6,617 bases of DNA, from the NCBI GenBank assembly GCA_943324025.2, contig CALPKA020000027.1, positions 1-6,617 of the forward strand. The letters run 5' to 3'. Source of the DNA: Bifidobacterium breve (lineage in GTDB: Bacteria; Actinomycetota; Actinomycetes; Nanopelagicales; Nanopelagicaceae). The notes below the pieces were generated by a model, which saw only the letters and a list, made by a program, of their open reading frames with translations, made no database searches and was not told where the DNA came from. Both the position numbers and the translations under genes were made by a program. Positions 1 through 5,249 of this stretch are shown in pieces (within the stretch, counting starts at the first letter, position 1; the number at the start of each line of letters is the position of its first letter).

Positions 1-2
1 GA

Positions 3-1277
3 TTATCTTGCCTCACTTTCTCTCTTTAAAGATTCAACATGTCGCCAGTTTTCTGGAAGTAAATGGTCTAGAACATCATCCACAGTTACTGCACCAAGCA
101 AACGCTCATTTGAATCAACAATAGGCACAGCCAGTAGGTTGTAGCTAGCTAAATATGATGAAACTTCACTCAAAGTTGCTTCCGGTGCAAGGGGTGCAAT
201 ATCTGTATCTAATATCCCGCCCAAAAGAGTTGCAGGTGGTTCGCGGAGCAATCTTTGAATATGAACCACACCCATCAATCTTCCGGTTGGTGTTTCAATC
301 GGTTGGCGACAGACAAATACTTGGGATGCTAATCCTGGAGCAACCTCTGAGAGGCGAACTCGAGAAAGTGCTTCAGCAACAGTTGCATCAGCAGTTAAAA
401 CTATTGGTTCAGGAGTCATCATTCCACCGGCTGAATAATCTTCGTAATCCATTAAACGTTGAACATCTTCAGCATCTTCCGGTTCCATTAATGCCAAGAG
501 AGCCTGAGCTTTTTCTTTTCCTACTTCACGAAGCAAATCTGCAGCATCATCAGGATCCATCTCTTCAAGCACATCAGCTGCGCGCTCTCCTTCAATTTCT
601 GCAAGTAATTCAACGCGAGAAGCTTCATCCATCTCTTCAAGCACATCAGCAAGGCGCTCGTCATCTAATGCACGGGCAATCTCTACTCGGCGTTTGATAT
701 TCAGATCGTGTAAAACAGAGGCTAAGTCAGCTGCGCGAAGATTTGCTAAGGTTCCTAATAAATTGCTTACACCTTGATGTGTTTCTGGAATATTGATTCC
801 AGAAATTTCACTCCAGTCAACAGTAGATGATGCACCACGCTTACGAAAACCTGAGCCACGCTTCATTACGTGAACTTTTTCAATAAACCAATCGCCAGTT
901 TTTGAAAGCTCCATGGCAACATCTTCAACTGTTACCTTTTCATCATTTTCAATTAAAGTTACAGAGCGATCCAACATTTCTGATAAAACGGTTATTTCAT
1001 TGGTTCTAGGTTCAAATCTGCGCATGTTAAGTAAGCCGGTGATAATTACATGGCCATTATCAATTGAAGTTACTCTTGTAATTGGTACAAAAATTCTTTT
1101 CCGTGGTGGAACTTCAACTATGAATCCCAAAATTCGTGGTGGTTGATTATTGGAACGCAGGGTTGCGACAGCATCCCTAACCTTTCCAAGTTGATCACCA
1201 TTTGGGTCAAAGACCGCGGTGCCAGCTAATCGGGCTAGGAATACTCGATTTAGGGCTGAGCCTTTACTTGTATTCAT
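3..1277 (-). CDS. PRC-barrel / MgtE_N / CBS-pair protein, soluble (no transporter domain)
   Basis: This 424-residue protein has the cytosolic sensor half of the MgtE magnesium channel without its membrane half. A PRC-barrel-like segment lies at about 12-80 (LAGTAVFDPNGDQLGKVRDAV), and a second related segment at about 98-158. The MgtE_N superhelix follows at about 178-280, with acidic repeats ADVLEEMD at 209-216 and 234-241 and DAADLLREV at 244-252. Two CBS motifs occupy about 285-345 (MMTPEPIVLTADATVAEAL) and 350-410. There is no hydrophobic stretch long enough for a membrane helix, so it is probably cytoplasmic. In MgtE these domains bind Mg2+ and the CBS pair can bind adenine nucleotides; a sensor or regulator role here is inference. 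Proteins of this architecture are common in Actinobacteria and are often misannotated as magnesium transporters. The ATG start sits 6 nt after a TANNNT box and has no Shine-Dalgarno sequence. The stop codon lies at the left edge, so its downstream neighbour is not visible. Confidence 0.9.
   Translation of the reverse strand: MNTSKGSALNRVFLARLAGTAVFDPNGDQLGKVRDAVATLRSNNQPPRILGFIVEVPPRKRIFVPITRVTSIDNGHVIITGLLNMRRFEPRTNEITVLSEMLDRSVTLIENDEKVTVEDVAMELSKTGDWFIEKVHVMKRGSGFRKRGASSTVDWSEISGINIPETHQGVSNLLGTLANLRAADLASVLHDLNIKRRVEIARALDDERLADVLEEMDEASRVELLAEIEGERAADVLEEMDPDDAADLLREVGKEKAQALLALMEPEDAEDVQRLMDYEDYSAGGMMTPEPIVLTADATVAEALSRVRLSEVAPGLASQVFVCRQPIETPTGRLMGVVHIQRLLREPPATLLGGILDTDIAPLAPEATLSEVSSYLASYNLLAVPIVDSNERLLGAVTVDDVLDHLLPENWRHVESLKRESEAR
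555..650 (-). repeat. Two exact 24-bp direct repeats inside the MgtE_N domain
   Basis: Positions 555-578 and 627-650 are identical over 24 bp and start 72 bp apart. On the coding strand each copy reads as eight codons for ADVLEEMD, so the copies are spaced by 24 codons. This matches the helical repeat of the MgtE_N superhelix. Identity at synonymous positions suggests recent duplication or gene conversion within the domain rather than amino-acid constraint alone. Confidence 0.85.
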
Positions 1278-1283
1278 AGGCTA

Positions 1284-1289
1284 AGGGTA
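1284..1289 (-). promoter_or_regulatory. -10 box TACCCT for the MgtE_N/CBS gene (leaderless start)
   Basis: On the minus strand TACCCT fits the actinobacterial TANNNT -10 consensus and is followed by exactly 6 nt before the ATG at 1277. Transcription would start at or next to the A of the ATG, giving a leaderless mRNA. A poor -35 match (TTGTTA) lies about 19 nt upstream. No Shine-Dalgarno sequence is present. Confidence 0.55.
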
Positions 1290-1302
1290 TCGGCTCGATA
1301 CC
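1286..1302. promoter_or_regulatory. Perfect 7-3-7 dyad, candidate operator in the divergent gap
   Basis: GGTATCG, GCT, CGATACC forms a perfect inverted repeat in the 65-bp gap between the MgtE_N/CBS gene and the eamA gene. It overlaps the proposed -10 box of the leftward gene, where a bound repressor would block RNA polymerase. A second, overlapping dyad (ATCGG at 1289-1293 and CCGAT at 1301-1305) shares most of the bases. If both mRNAs are leaderless, the dyad is not transcribed from either promoter, which favours a DNA-binding site over an RNA hairpin. The binding protein is unknown. Confidence 0.45.
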
Positions 1303-1330
1303 GATTCATAACAATAATTAAATTTATAGA

Positions 1331-1336
1331 TAGGTT
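1331..1336 (+). promoter_or_regulatory. -10 box TAGGTT for the eamA-PHP operon (leaderless start)
   Basis: TAGGTT fits TANNNT and ends exactly 6 nt before the ATG at 1343. The intervening bases (ctaccc) contain no Shine-Dalgarno sequence, so the transcript probably starts at the ATG. I see no convincing -35 element at 16-19 nt. Confidence 0.55.
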
Positions 1337-1342
1337 CTACCC

Positions 1343-2239
1343 ATGAAGGATCAAGACCACACCAAACTGCCTACGGGCAGGGATATTCCATTTTTGATTC
1401 TTGGGGTGCTTGGAATTGGCTCATCAGGCCCAATTATTGCAAAAGCAACTATGCCAATTCCAACCATGATTTTCTGGCGAAATTTAGTTGGTGCATTAAT
1501 CATGATGCCATTCGCATTAGCACGCAAAGAGTGGAAAACTAAATCACAATTAAATGCTATCCGCTGGGCAGTTGTTGCAGGCATTCTGCTTTCTACACAT
1601 TTTATTTGTTTTTTTTGGGCCATGAAACTAACTAGTGTTGCAACTGGTACTGCACTAACTGCAACTCAACCAATTTTTGCAGCGTTATTTATTAAATTAG
1701 CTGGTGGGCATATTCCAAAGAAATCAATAGGAGGAATGATTATTGCCTTTATATCAGTTGTTTTGATAACTGGTATCGACTTAAATCTTTCAGTTAGGGC
1801 TTTTCAAGGAGATTTATTGGCAGTATTTGGGGGAGCTGTCGGAGCTGCTTATATGATGATTGGTGCAAGTGCTCAAAAAAATATTTCAACTTCCACCTTC
1901 ACTTCAGTTTGCTATTCAACATGCGCAATACTGATTCTCCCAGTGGTACTTATCACTGATTCAAATCTGACTGGCTACTCTACAAATGAATGGTGGCTAT
2001 TAGCGGGCTTAATAATTGGAGCTCAGTTTCTTGGTCATACTTTGTTTAATTTCACACTCAAACGTGTTTCTCCCGCAGTCGTTTCTTTAGTTGTGTTCTT
2101 CGAAGTTCCCGTTAGTGCCTTGTTAGCATTTGTTTGGCTAGGCCAACAACCACCTGCAGGAACGATTCCTGGAATTATTGGATTGTTATTTGGATGCACA
2201 CTTTTTGTTTTGAGATCAAATCAACCGGAGTCAAAATAA
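1343..2239 (+). CDS. EamA/DMT-family transporter, ten membrane helices
   Basis: This is a 298-residue integral membrane protein of the drug/metabolite transporter superfamily. Ten hydrophobic segments can be placed at about residues 15-35, 40-60, 73-93, 98-118, 127-145, 154-174, 184-204, 217-237, 243-265 and 271-291, which is the usual two-times-five EamA arrangement and the usual length. Family-like motifs include FWRNLVGALIMMPFAL (44-59), TSVATGTALTATQPIFAALF (97-116) and, near the end of the second repeat, RVSPAVVSLVVFFEVPVSAL (241-260). Members export amino acids, nucleosides, metabolites or drugs; the substrate cannot be read from the sequence. It is the first gene of a two-gene unit, and the downstream PHP gene begins at the base after its stop codon. 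An 8-T run at 1609-1616 leaves the frame intact. Confidence 0.93.
   Translation: MKDQDHTKLPTGRDIPFLILGVLGIGSSGPIIAKATMPIPTMIFWRNLVGALIMMPFALARKEWKTKSQLNAIRWAVVAGILLSTHFICFFWAMKLTSVATGTALTATQPIFAALFIKLAGGHIPKKSIGGMIIAFISVVLITGIDLNLSVRAFQGDLLAVFGGAVGAAYMMIGASAQKNISTSTFTSVCYSTCAILILPVVLITDSNLTGYSTNEWWLLAGLIIGAQFLGHTLFNFTLKRVSPAVVSLVVFFEVPVSALLAFVWLGQQPPAGTIPGIIGLLFGCTLFVLRSNQPESK
2227..2230 (+). promoter_or_regulatory. Shine-Dalgarno GGAG for the PHP gene
   Basis: GGAG lies inside the last codons of the eamA gene, 9 nt before the GTG at 2240. It supports this GTG as the start of the PHP gene and contrasts with the genes in this window that have no such site. Confidence 0.65.
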
Positions 2240-3085
2240 GTGATAGATCTACATACACATACAACTTTTAGTGATGGCACAGATTCACCAACAGATTTAA
2301 TTAACAAGGCAATGGCTGCCGGAATATCAGTAATTGGATTAACCGATCATGATTCCACCAGCGGCTGGCAAGAAGCAATCAATGCATTAAGGCCTGGTAT
2401 ATCTCTTGCGCCGGGTGCTGAAATATCTTGCCAAACTGAAGATGGCATAAGTGTGCATATTTTGGGATTGTTATTTGATGAGAACGACACTGCACTTGCA
2501 AAAACCATGGCCCAGACAAGAGAAAATAGGCATGGGCGAATGAAAAAAATCATTGCTCGAATTAACCAGGCTGGCATAGATATAACAATGGCAGATGTTC
2601 TAGAGCAGTTATCTGATGGTGCAACTTTAGGAAGACCACATTTAGCTGATGCATTAGTAAAAAAAGGTGTTGTATCAAGTCGCGATGAAGCTTTTGCTCA
2701 GATGCTGCACAATAAATCTAAATTCTATGTTTCCCATTATTCACCAACGCCAGAGGATGCAATCAAACTAATTAAATCTGCTGGTGGGGTTTCAGTTATT
2801 GCCCATCCAATGGCTTCACATCGCGGCCGAACTATCTCACTTGAAACTTTTGGGTCACTCATTCGAGCAGGGCTTGATGGAATTGAAGTTGACCACAGAG
2901 ATCATTCACCAGATGAAAAAACTCAACTTATCCAACTAGCCCGTGAATACAATCTAGTAATGACTGGTGCAAGTGATTATCATGGAAATGGAAAACTTAA
3001 TTTGTTAGGTGAATACAACACCCATCCAGATCAATGGGAGCGGTTAGAAGATAGAGCGGATAAGCGCCGAGTTATTGCTGGTTAA
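2240..3085 (+). CDS. PHP-domain phosphoesterase, RNase AM / 3',5'-nucleoside bisphosphate phosphatase-like (TrpH/YciV family)
   Basis: This 281-residue protein carries a complete set of PHP metal-binding motifs: HTH with D12 (DLHTHTTFSDG, 3-13), DH (LTDHDST, 34-40), E61 (APGAEIS), H73 (VHILG), H134 (GRPHLADAL), H189 (VIAHPMASHRG) and D246/H248 (GASDYHGNGK). The length, and the insertion between the E61 and H189 motifs, match the TrpH/YciV group. Characterised members hydrolyse 3',5'-nucleoside bisphosphates (pAp-type substrates) or trim RNA 5' ends with a tri-metal centre; which activity applies here is inference. It should be cytosolic. The GTG start follows the eamA stop codon directly and has a GGAG 9 nt upstream, so translation is likely coupled. 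Its stop codon is back to back with that of the convergent DUF3107 gene. The exact substrate is less certain than the family. Confidence 0.92.
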   Translation: MIDLHTHTTFSDGTDSPTDLINKAMAAGISVIGLTDHDSTSGWQEAINALRPGISLAPGAEISCQTEDGISVHILGLLFDENDTALAKTMAQTRENRHGRMKKIIARINQAGIDITMADVLEQLSDGATLGRPHLADALVKKGVVSSRDEAFAQMLHNKSKFYVSHYSPTPEDAIKLIKSAGGVSVIAHPMASHRGRTISLETFGSLIRAGLDGIEVDHRDHSPDEKTQLIQLAREYNLVMTGASDYHGNGKLNLLGEYNTHPDQWERLEDRADKRRVIAG

Positions 3086-3349
3086 TTATTGGTTTGCGAA
3101 ACCAACGCGACGATCTGAAGATTCACCAACTTCAACATAACTAATCTTGCTTGCAGGCACTAAAACTTCTCGACCTTTGGTATCGCTTAGCGCAAGTACG
3201 CCAGAGGATTTAATAGCTTCATTAACTTTTGCAATTACTTCAGATTGCGTACTTTCACATTCAAAATTGAGTTCACGAGTGCTATCTGAGATACCTATTT
3301 TAACCTCAGTCTTTGTTGTGCTCTTTGATGCAGTTTTTGTAGTAGCCAT
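3086..3349 (-). CDS. DUF3107 family protein (TB9.4-like)
   Basis: This 87-residue protein matches the small actinobacterial DUF3107 family. Its core runs from about residue 15, with EVKIGISDSTREL (15-27), VLALSDTKGREVLVPASKISYVEVG (51-75) and the terminal RRVGF (80-84), all of which I recognise as family hallmarks; Mycobacterium tuberculosis TB9.4 (Rv3208A) is a member. The biochemical role of the family is not known to me. Residues 2-14 are an extra Thr/Lys/Ser-rich leader before the usual start of the domain. No ATG, GTG or TTG codon lies between the chosen ATG and the core, so the leader appears real. The gene is downstream of tetR by 37 bp, a pairing also seen in other Actinobacteria, but it has its own leaderless-type -10 box. 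It has no Shine-Dalgarno sequence. Confidence 0.88.
   Translation of the reverse strand: MATTKTASKSTTKTEVKIGISDSTRELNFECESTQSEVIAKVNEAIKSSGVLALSDTKGREVLVPASKISYVEVGESSDRRVGFANQ
3089..3105. other. Perfect 7-3-7 hairpin at the zero-gap convergent gene end
   Basis: TTGGTTT, GCG, AAACCAA is a perfect inverted repeat lying in the last codons of DUF3107 and 3 bp past the PHP stop codon. It sits where a shared terminator for the two convergent units would be needed. Against a classical intrinsic terminator, the stem has only two G:C pairs and neither side has a U run, though the minus-strand side is followed by AATAATTAA-like A/T sequence. I regard it as a possible weak bidirectional terminator or RNA end-stabilising hairpin. 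Confidence 0.3.
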
Positions 3350-3355
3350 GCCTAA

Positions 3356-3361
3356 ACTCTA
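3356..3361 (-). promoter_or_regulatory. -10 box TAGAGT for DUF3107 (leaderless start)
   Basis: On the minus strand TAGAGT fits TANNNT and is followed by exactly 6 nt before the ATG at 3349. A partial -35 (TTCGCA, 3380-3385) lies 18 nt upstream. This suggests that DUF3107 can be transcribed alone as well as by read-through from tetR. Confidence 0.5.
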
Positions 3362-3386
3362 TCTATTACTGGAGGAGTTTGCGAAT

Positions 3387-3995
3387 TTAAGATTGTGATT
3401 TAGGAAACCCAGAGATTCCTCGCCATATTAAATTCATTACCAACTCAGTTGCACGCTTTCGATCAATTTTGCCATCGCGGTCCAACCAGTGCCTTGCCGT
3501 AGTTTGAACAGTGCCAATAATTCCCACCGCGAGCATCATCGACTCTTCTTTACCTAACCCAGTATCGATTGAAATTACTGCACTAACCGCGGCCGCACAG
3601 TCATAGGTCATTCGATTAAGCCGCTCTCTAACTTGCGGCTCCAAATTCATATCACTTTCAAAAAGAAGGCGGAAAGCCTCACCTTCGTTATCAATAAATC
3701 CAAAATATGCCTCAACTGTTGCAGCCACTCGTGAAGAGTTTTCACGGTTTGAAGCAATTGCTTTTTGAATTGCAAAAACCAAAGAATCAATATGTAAATC
3801 GAGGACAGCTAGATAAAGATCAAGTTTTGAAGGAAAGTGTTGATATAAAACTGGCTTACTTACATTTGCACGATCTGCAATTTCATCCATTGCTGCGGAG
3901 TGGTATCCAGCAGCAGTAAAGACTTCAAGAGCTGCAACTAGAAGTTGGGCACGCCTCTCATCGCGAGGCAGTCGAGCAGACTTATCTTCACTCAT
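3387..3995 (-). CDS. TetR/AcrR-family transcriptional regulator (Rv3208-like)
   Basis: The product is about 202 residues, the usual TetR length. The N-terminal DNA-binding domain spans about 12-60, with helix-turn-helix sequence MDEIADRANVSKPVLYQHFPSK; the SKPVLYQHF-SKLDLYLA core is a strong match to the conserved actinobacterial TetR that neighbours DUF3107 (Rv3208 in M. tuberculosis). The remaining helices (about 65-195) form the ligand-binding and dimer domain; the ligand is unknown. Two ATG codons stand in tandem at 3998 and 3995. I prefer 3995 because a TAGAAT box lies exactly 6 nt before it, matching the other genes here; starting at 3998 would add one Met. It is divergent from mshB and precedes DUF3107 by 37 bp. 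A dyad in its promoter suggests autoregulation, and possibly control of mshB. No key residue appears missing. Confidence 0.93.
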   Translation of the reverse strand: MSEDKSARLPRDERRAQLLVAALEVFTAAGYHSAAMDEIADRANVSKPVLYQHFPSKLDLYLAVLDLHIDSLVFAIQKAIASNRENSSRVAATVEAYFGFIDNEGEAFRLLFESDMNLEPQVRERLNRMTYDCAAAVSAVISIDTGLGKEESMMLAVGIIGTVQTTARHWLDRDGKIDRKRATELVMNLIWRGISGFPKSQS

Positions 3996-4001
3996 CATTT
4001 A

Positions 4002-4031
4002 ATTCTAATCTCATATTGGAGAGATTGTCAG
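4002..4031 (-). promoter_or_regulatory. tetR promoter: -35 CTGACA, 18-nt spacer, -10 TAGAAT
   Basis: On the minus strand CTGACA (4026-4031; one mismatch to TTGACA) and TAGAAT (4002-4007; a TANNNT box) are separated by 18 nt. The -10 box ends 6 nt before the ATG at 3995, placing the likely transcription start on that ATG. It is the best-formed promoter in the window. Confidence 0.6.
4007..4026. promoter_or_regulatory. Candidate TetR operator, dyad AATCTC-N8-GAGATT
   Basis: A perfect 6-bp inverted repeat with an 8-bp spacer almost exactly fills the spacer between the -35 and -10 elements of tetR. The size and position fit the autoregulatory operators typical of TetR-family repressors. It also lies about 31-50 bp upstream of the proposed mshB start, over the -35 region of that promoter, so both directions could be controlled. 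That the adjacent TetR protein binds it is inference. Confidence 0.5.
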
Positions 4032-4044
4032 GTTTTAAGCAATT

Positions 4045-4050
4045 TATAGT
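4045..4050 (+). promoter_or_regulatory. mshB: -10 box TATAGT for mshB (leaderless start)
   Basis: TATAGT fits TANNNT and ends exactly 6 nt before the GTG at 4057, so transcription could begin on the G of the start codon. There is no Shine-Dalgarno sequence. A TTGTCA at 4025-4030 resembles a -35 element but is only 14 nt upstream, closer than usual. Confidence 0.55.
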
Positions 4051-4056
4051 TATATT

Positions 4057-4929
4057 GTGCGTGTGAATTCATCAAAAAGATTACTTCTCGTCCATGCTCA
4101 TCCAGATGATGAGACTATAAATAATGGTGTAACTATGGCCAAGTATGCGGCTAATGGAGTTGAGGTAACTCTTGTTACTTGTACGCGAGGTGAAGAAGGT
4201 GAAGTACTTGTTGAAAGTTTAGCCAATCTTGCAAGTAGCGCTGATGACAAATTAGGAGAGCATCGAGAGATTGAGCTTAAAGATGCAATGCATGAATTAG
4301 GAATTAAAGATTTTAGATTCTTAGGAGCGCCAAATTTAAAATGGCGCGATAGTGGAATGATGGGAACTGCTCAAAATGATCGAAAAGATGTTTTCTGGCA
4401 AGCAGATTTAGAAATTGCAGCCGCCGAGTTAGTAACGATAATTCTTGAAATCAAGCCACAAGTTCTAATTACATATGACGAGATTGGTGGCTATGGGCAT
4501 CCAGATCATATTAAGGCTCACCTTGTTGCAATGCGGGCTGCTGAACTTGCAGAATCCCGTGGATGGAAAATTGAAAAAATATATTGGAATACGATGCCAA
4601 AATCAGTTATTCAAATGGGTATTGAGAAAATGAAAGAGGTTGGCTCAGACTTTTTCGGGGCTGAAAGTGCTGATGATCTGCCTTTTGCTAAGCCAGATGA
4701 ATTGGTCACCTCAGTTATAAAAGCACCTGAGTACGTTCCACAAAAATTAGCTGCAATGAAGGCCCATGCAACTCAGATTTCTGTTGATGGACCATTTTTT
4801 GCACTCTCAGATAATTTAGGCCTGTCAGTTTGGGGAGATGAGTACTACACATTAGTTAAGGGAAAACCTTCAGAGCCTTTTGATGATAATGGCCGAGAGT
4901 TAGATTTATTTGCAGGCGTCAACTTATGA
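4057..4929 (+). CDS. mshB: MshB, N-acetyl-1-D-myo-inositol-2-amino-2-deoxy-alpha-D-glucopyranoside deacetylase (mycothiol synthesis)
   Basis: MshB removes the acetyl group from GlcNAc-inositol to give the glucosaminyl-inositol that MshC joins to cysteine in mycothiol synthesis. The 290-residue protein belongs to the PIG-L/LmbE zinc deacetylases. It shows HAHPDDE (13-19; likely ligands H15 and D18, base D17) and YGHPDH (146-151; H148 catalytic, H151 ligand), aligning with H13/D15/D16/H144/H147 of M. tuberculosis MshB. TCTRGEEGEV (41-50), KWRDSGMMGT (95-104), AHATQ (236-240) and the ending DLFAGVNL favour MshB over the related conjugate amidase Mca, although substrate overlap between the two is known. 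The GTG at 4057 is chosen from its -10 spacing; a second GTG at 4063 would remove two residues. The stop overlaps the next gene's ATG as ATGA, so the two are co-translated. Confidence 0.9.
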   Translation: MRVNSSKRLLLVHAHPDDETINNGVTMAKYAANGVEVTLVTCTRGEEGEVLVESLANLASSADDKLGEHREIELKDAMHELGIKDFRFLGAPNLKWRDSGMMGTAQNDRKDVFWQADLEIAAAELVTIILEIKPQVLITYDEIGGYGHPDHIKAHLVAMRAAELAESRGWKIEKIYWNTMPKSVIQMGIEKMKEVGSDFFGAESADDLPFAKPDELVTSVIKAPEYVPQKLAAMKAHATQISVDGPFFALSDNLGLSVWGDEYYTLVKGKPSEPFDDNGRELDLFAGVNL

Positions 4930-5249
4930 ATTTGCTTAAATCAATATTCTTTGGAGCATTGGTTGGATTTGGCTCCGTAATGCTTCATAATTTTGCATCC
5001 CCATTTGGCTTGGTTGCATCATTTATTCTTACCTATCTGGGAATAAGAATTATTAAAGATAAATTCTTTTATATGCGCTATCAAATTCTTGCATCAGCTG
5101 CCTGGCTTGGAGTTGTTATAGCTGCTGGTACACCTGGAGTAGGAGATGAGATTTTGATTATTGGAAACACCAACGGAAATCTTTTCCTAGTCGGCGGCTT
5201 TTTGTCCATTATTTTTGCCTTAGTAAAATCACGCTCAAGATATCGCTAG
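4926..5249 (+). CDS. Small membrane protein encoded after mshB (DUF6113/Rv1171-like)
   Basis: This 107-residue protein has four hydrophobic segments, at about 5-22, 26-43, 53-69 and 84-101, and a basic C-terminus (KSRSRYR), suggesting an inner-membrane protein with its tail in the cytoplasm. A polar loop, GTPGVGDEILIIGNTNG (68-84), separates the third and fourth helices. Its ATG overlaps the mshB stop codon by 4 bp (ATGA), with only a weak AGG about 9 nt upstream, so expression should depend on mshB translation. In M. tuberculosis the gene after mshB (Rv1170) is also a small membrane protein, Rv1171; I believe the family is Pfam DUF6113, but this is from memory and positional similarity. The function is unknown. 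Its stop codon overlaps the convergent cysS stop within CTAG. Confidence 0.8.
   Translation: MNLLKSIFFGALVGFGSVMLHNFASPFGLVASFILTYLGIRIIKDKFFYMRYQILASAAWLGVVIAAGTPGVGDEILIIGNTNGNLFLVGGFLSIIFALVKSRSRYR

Noticed and set aside
155..697. Plus-strand open frame of 180 codons opposite the MgtE_N/CBS gene
   Set aside because: It is antisense to a well-supported gene, its Leu/Gln/His-rich composition is what the complement of acidic repeats gives, and it matches no family I know.
1609..1616. Run of eight T bases as a frameshift or slippage site in eamA
   Set aside because: The frame runs through intact and encodes ICFFWA, which suits a membrane helix; there is no stimulatory structure or alternative product to support recoding.
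3371..3398. GGAGGAG on the plus strand followed by TTG, suggesting a small ORF start
   Set aside because: The TTG is followed at once by TGA, so nothing is encoded; on the minus strand the same bases are the tetR-DUF3107 gap and contain no ribosome binding site.
3587..3596. G+C-only patch CCGCGGCCGC (SacII and NotI sites) inside tetR
   Set aside because: It encodes an Ala-rich helix segment in the tetR frame; a short rare-cutter site alone is not a functional signal.
4057..4929. Mca (mycothiol conjugate amidase) instead of MshB
   Set aside because: The CTRGEEGEV, KWRDSGMMGT and DLFAGVNL segments resemble MshB more than the corresponding Mca segments that I recall.
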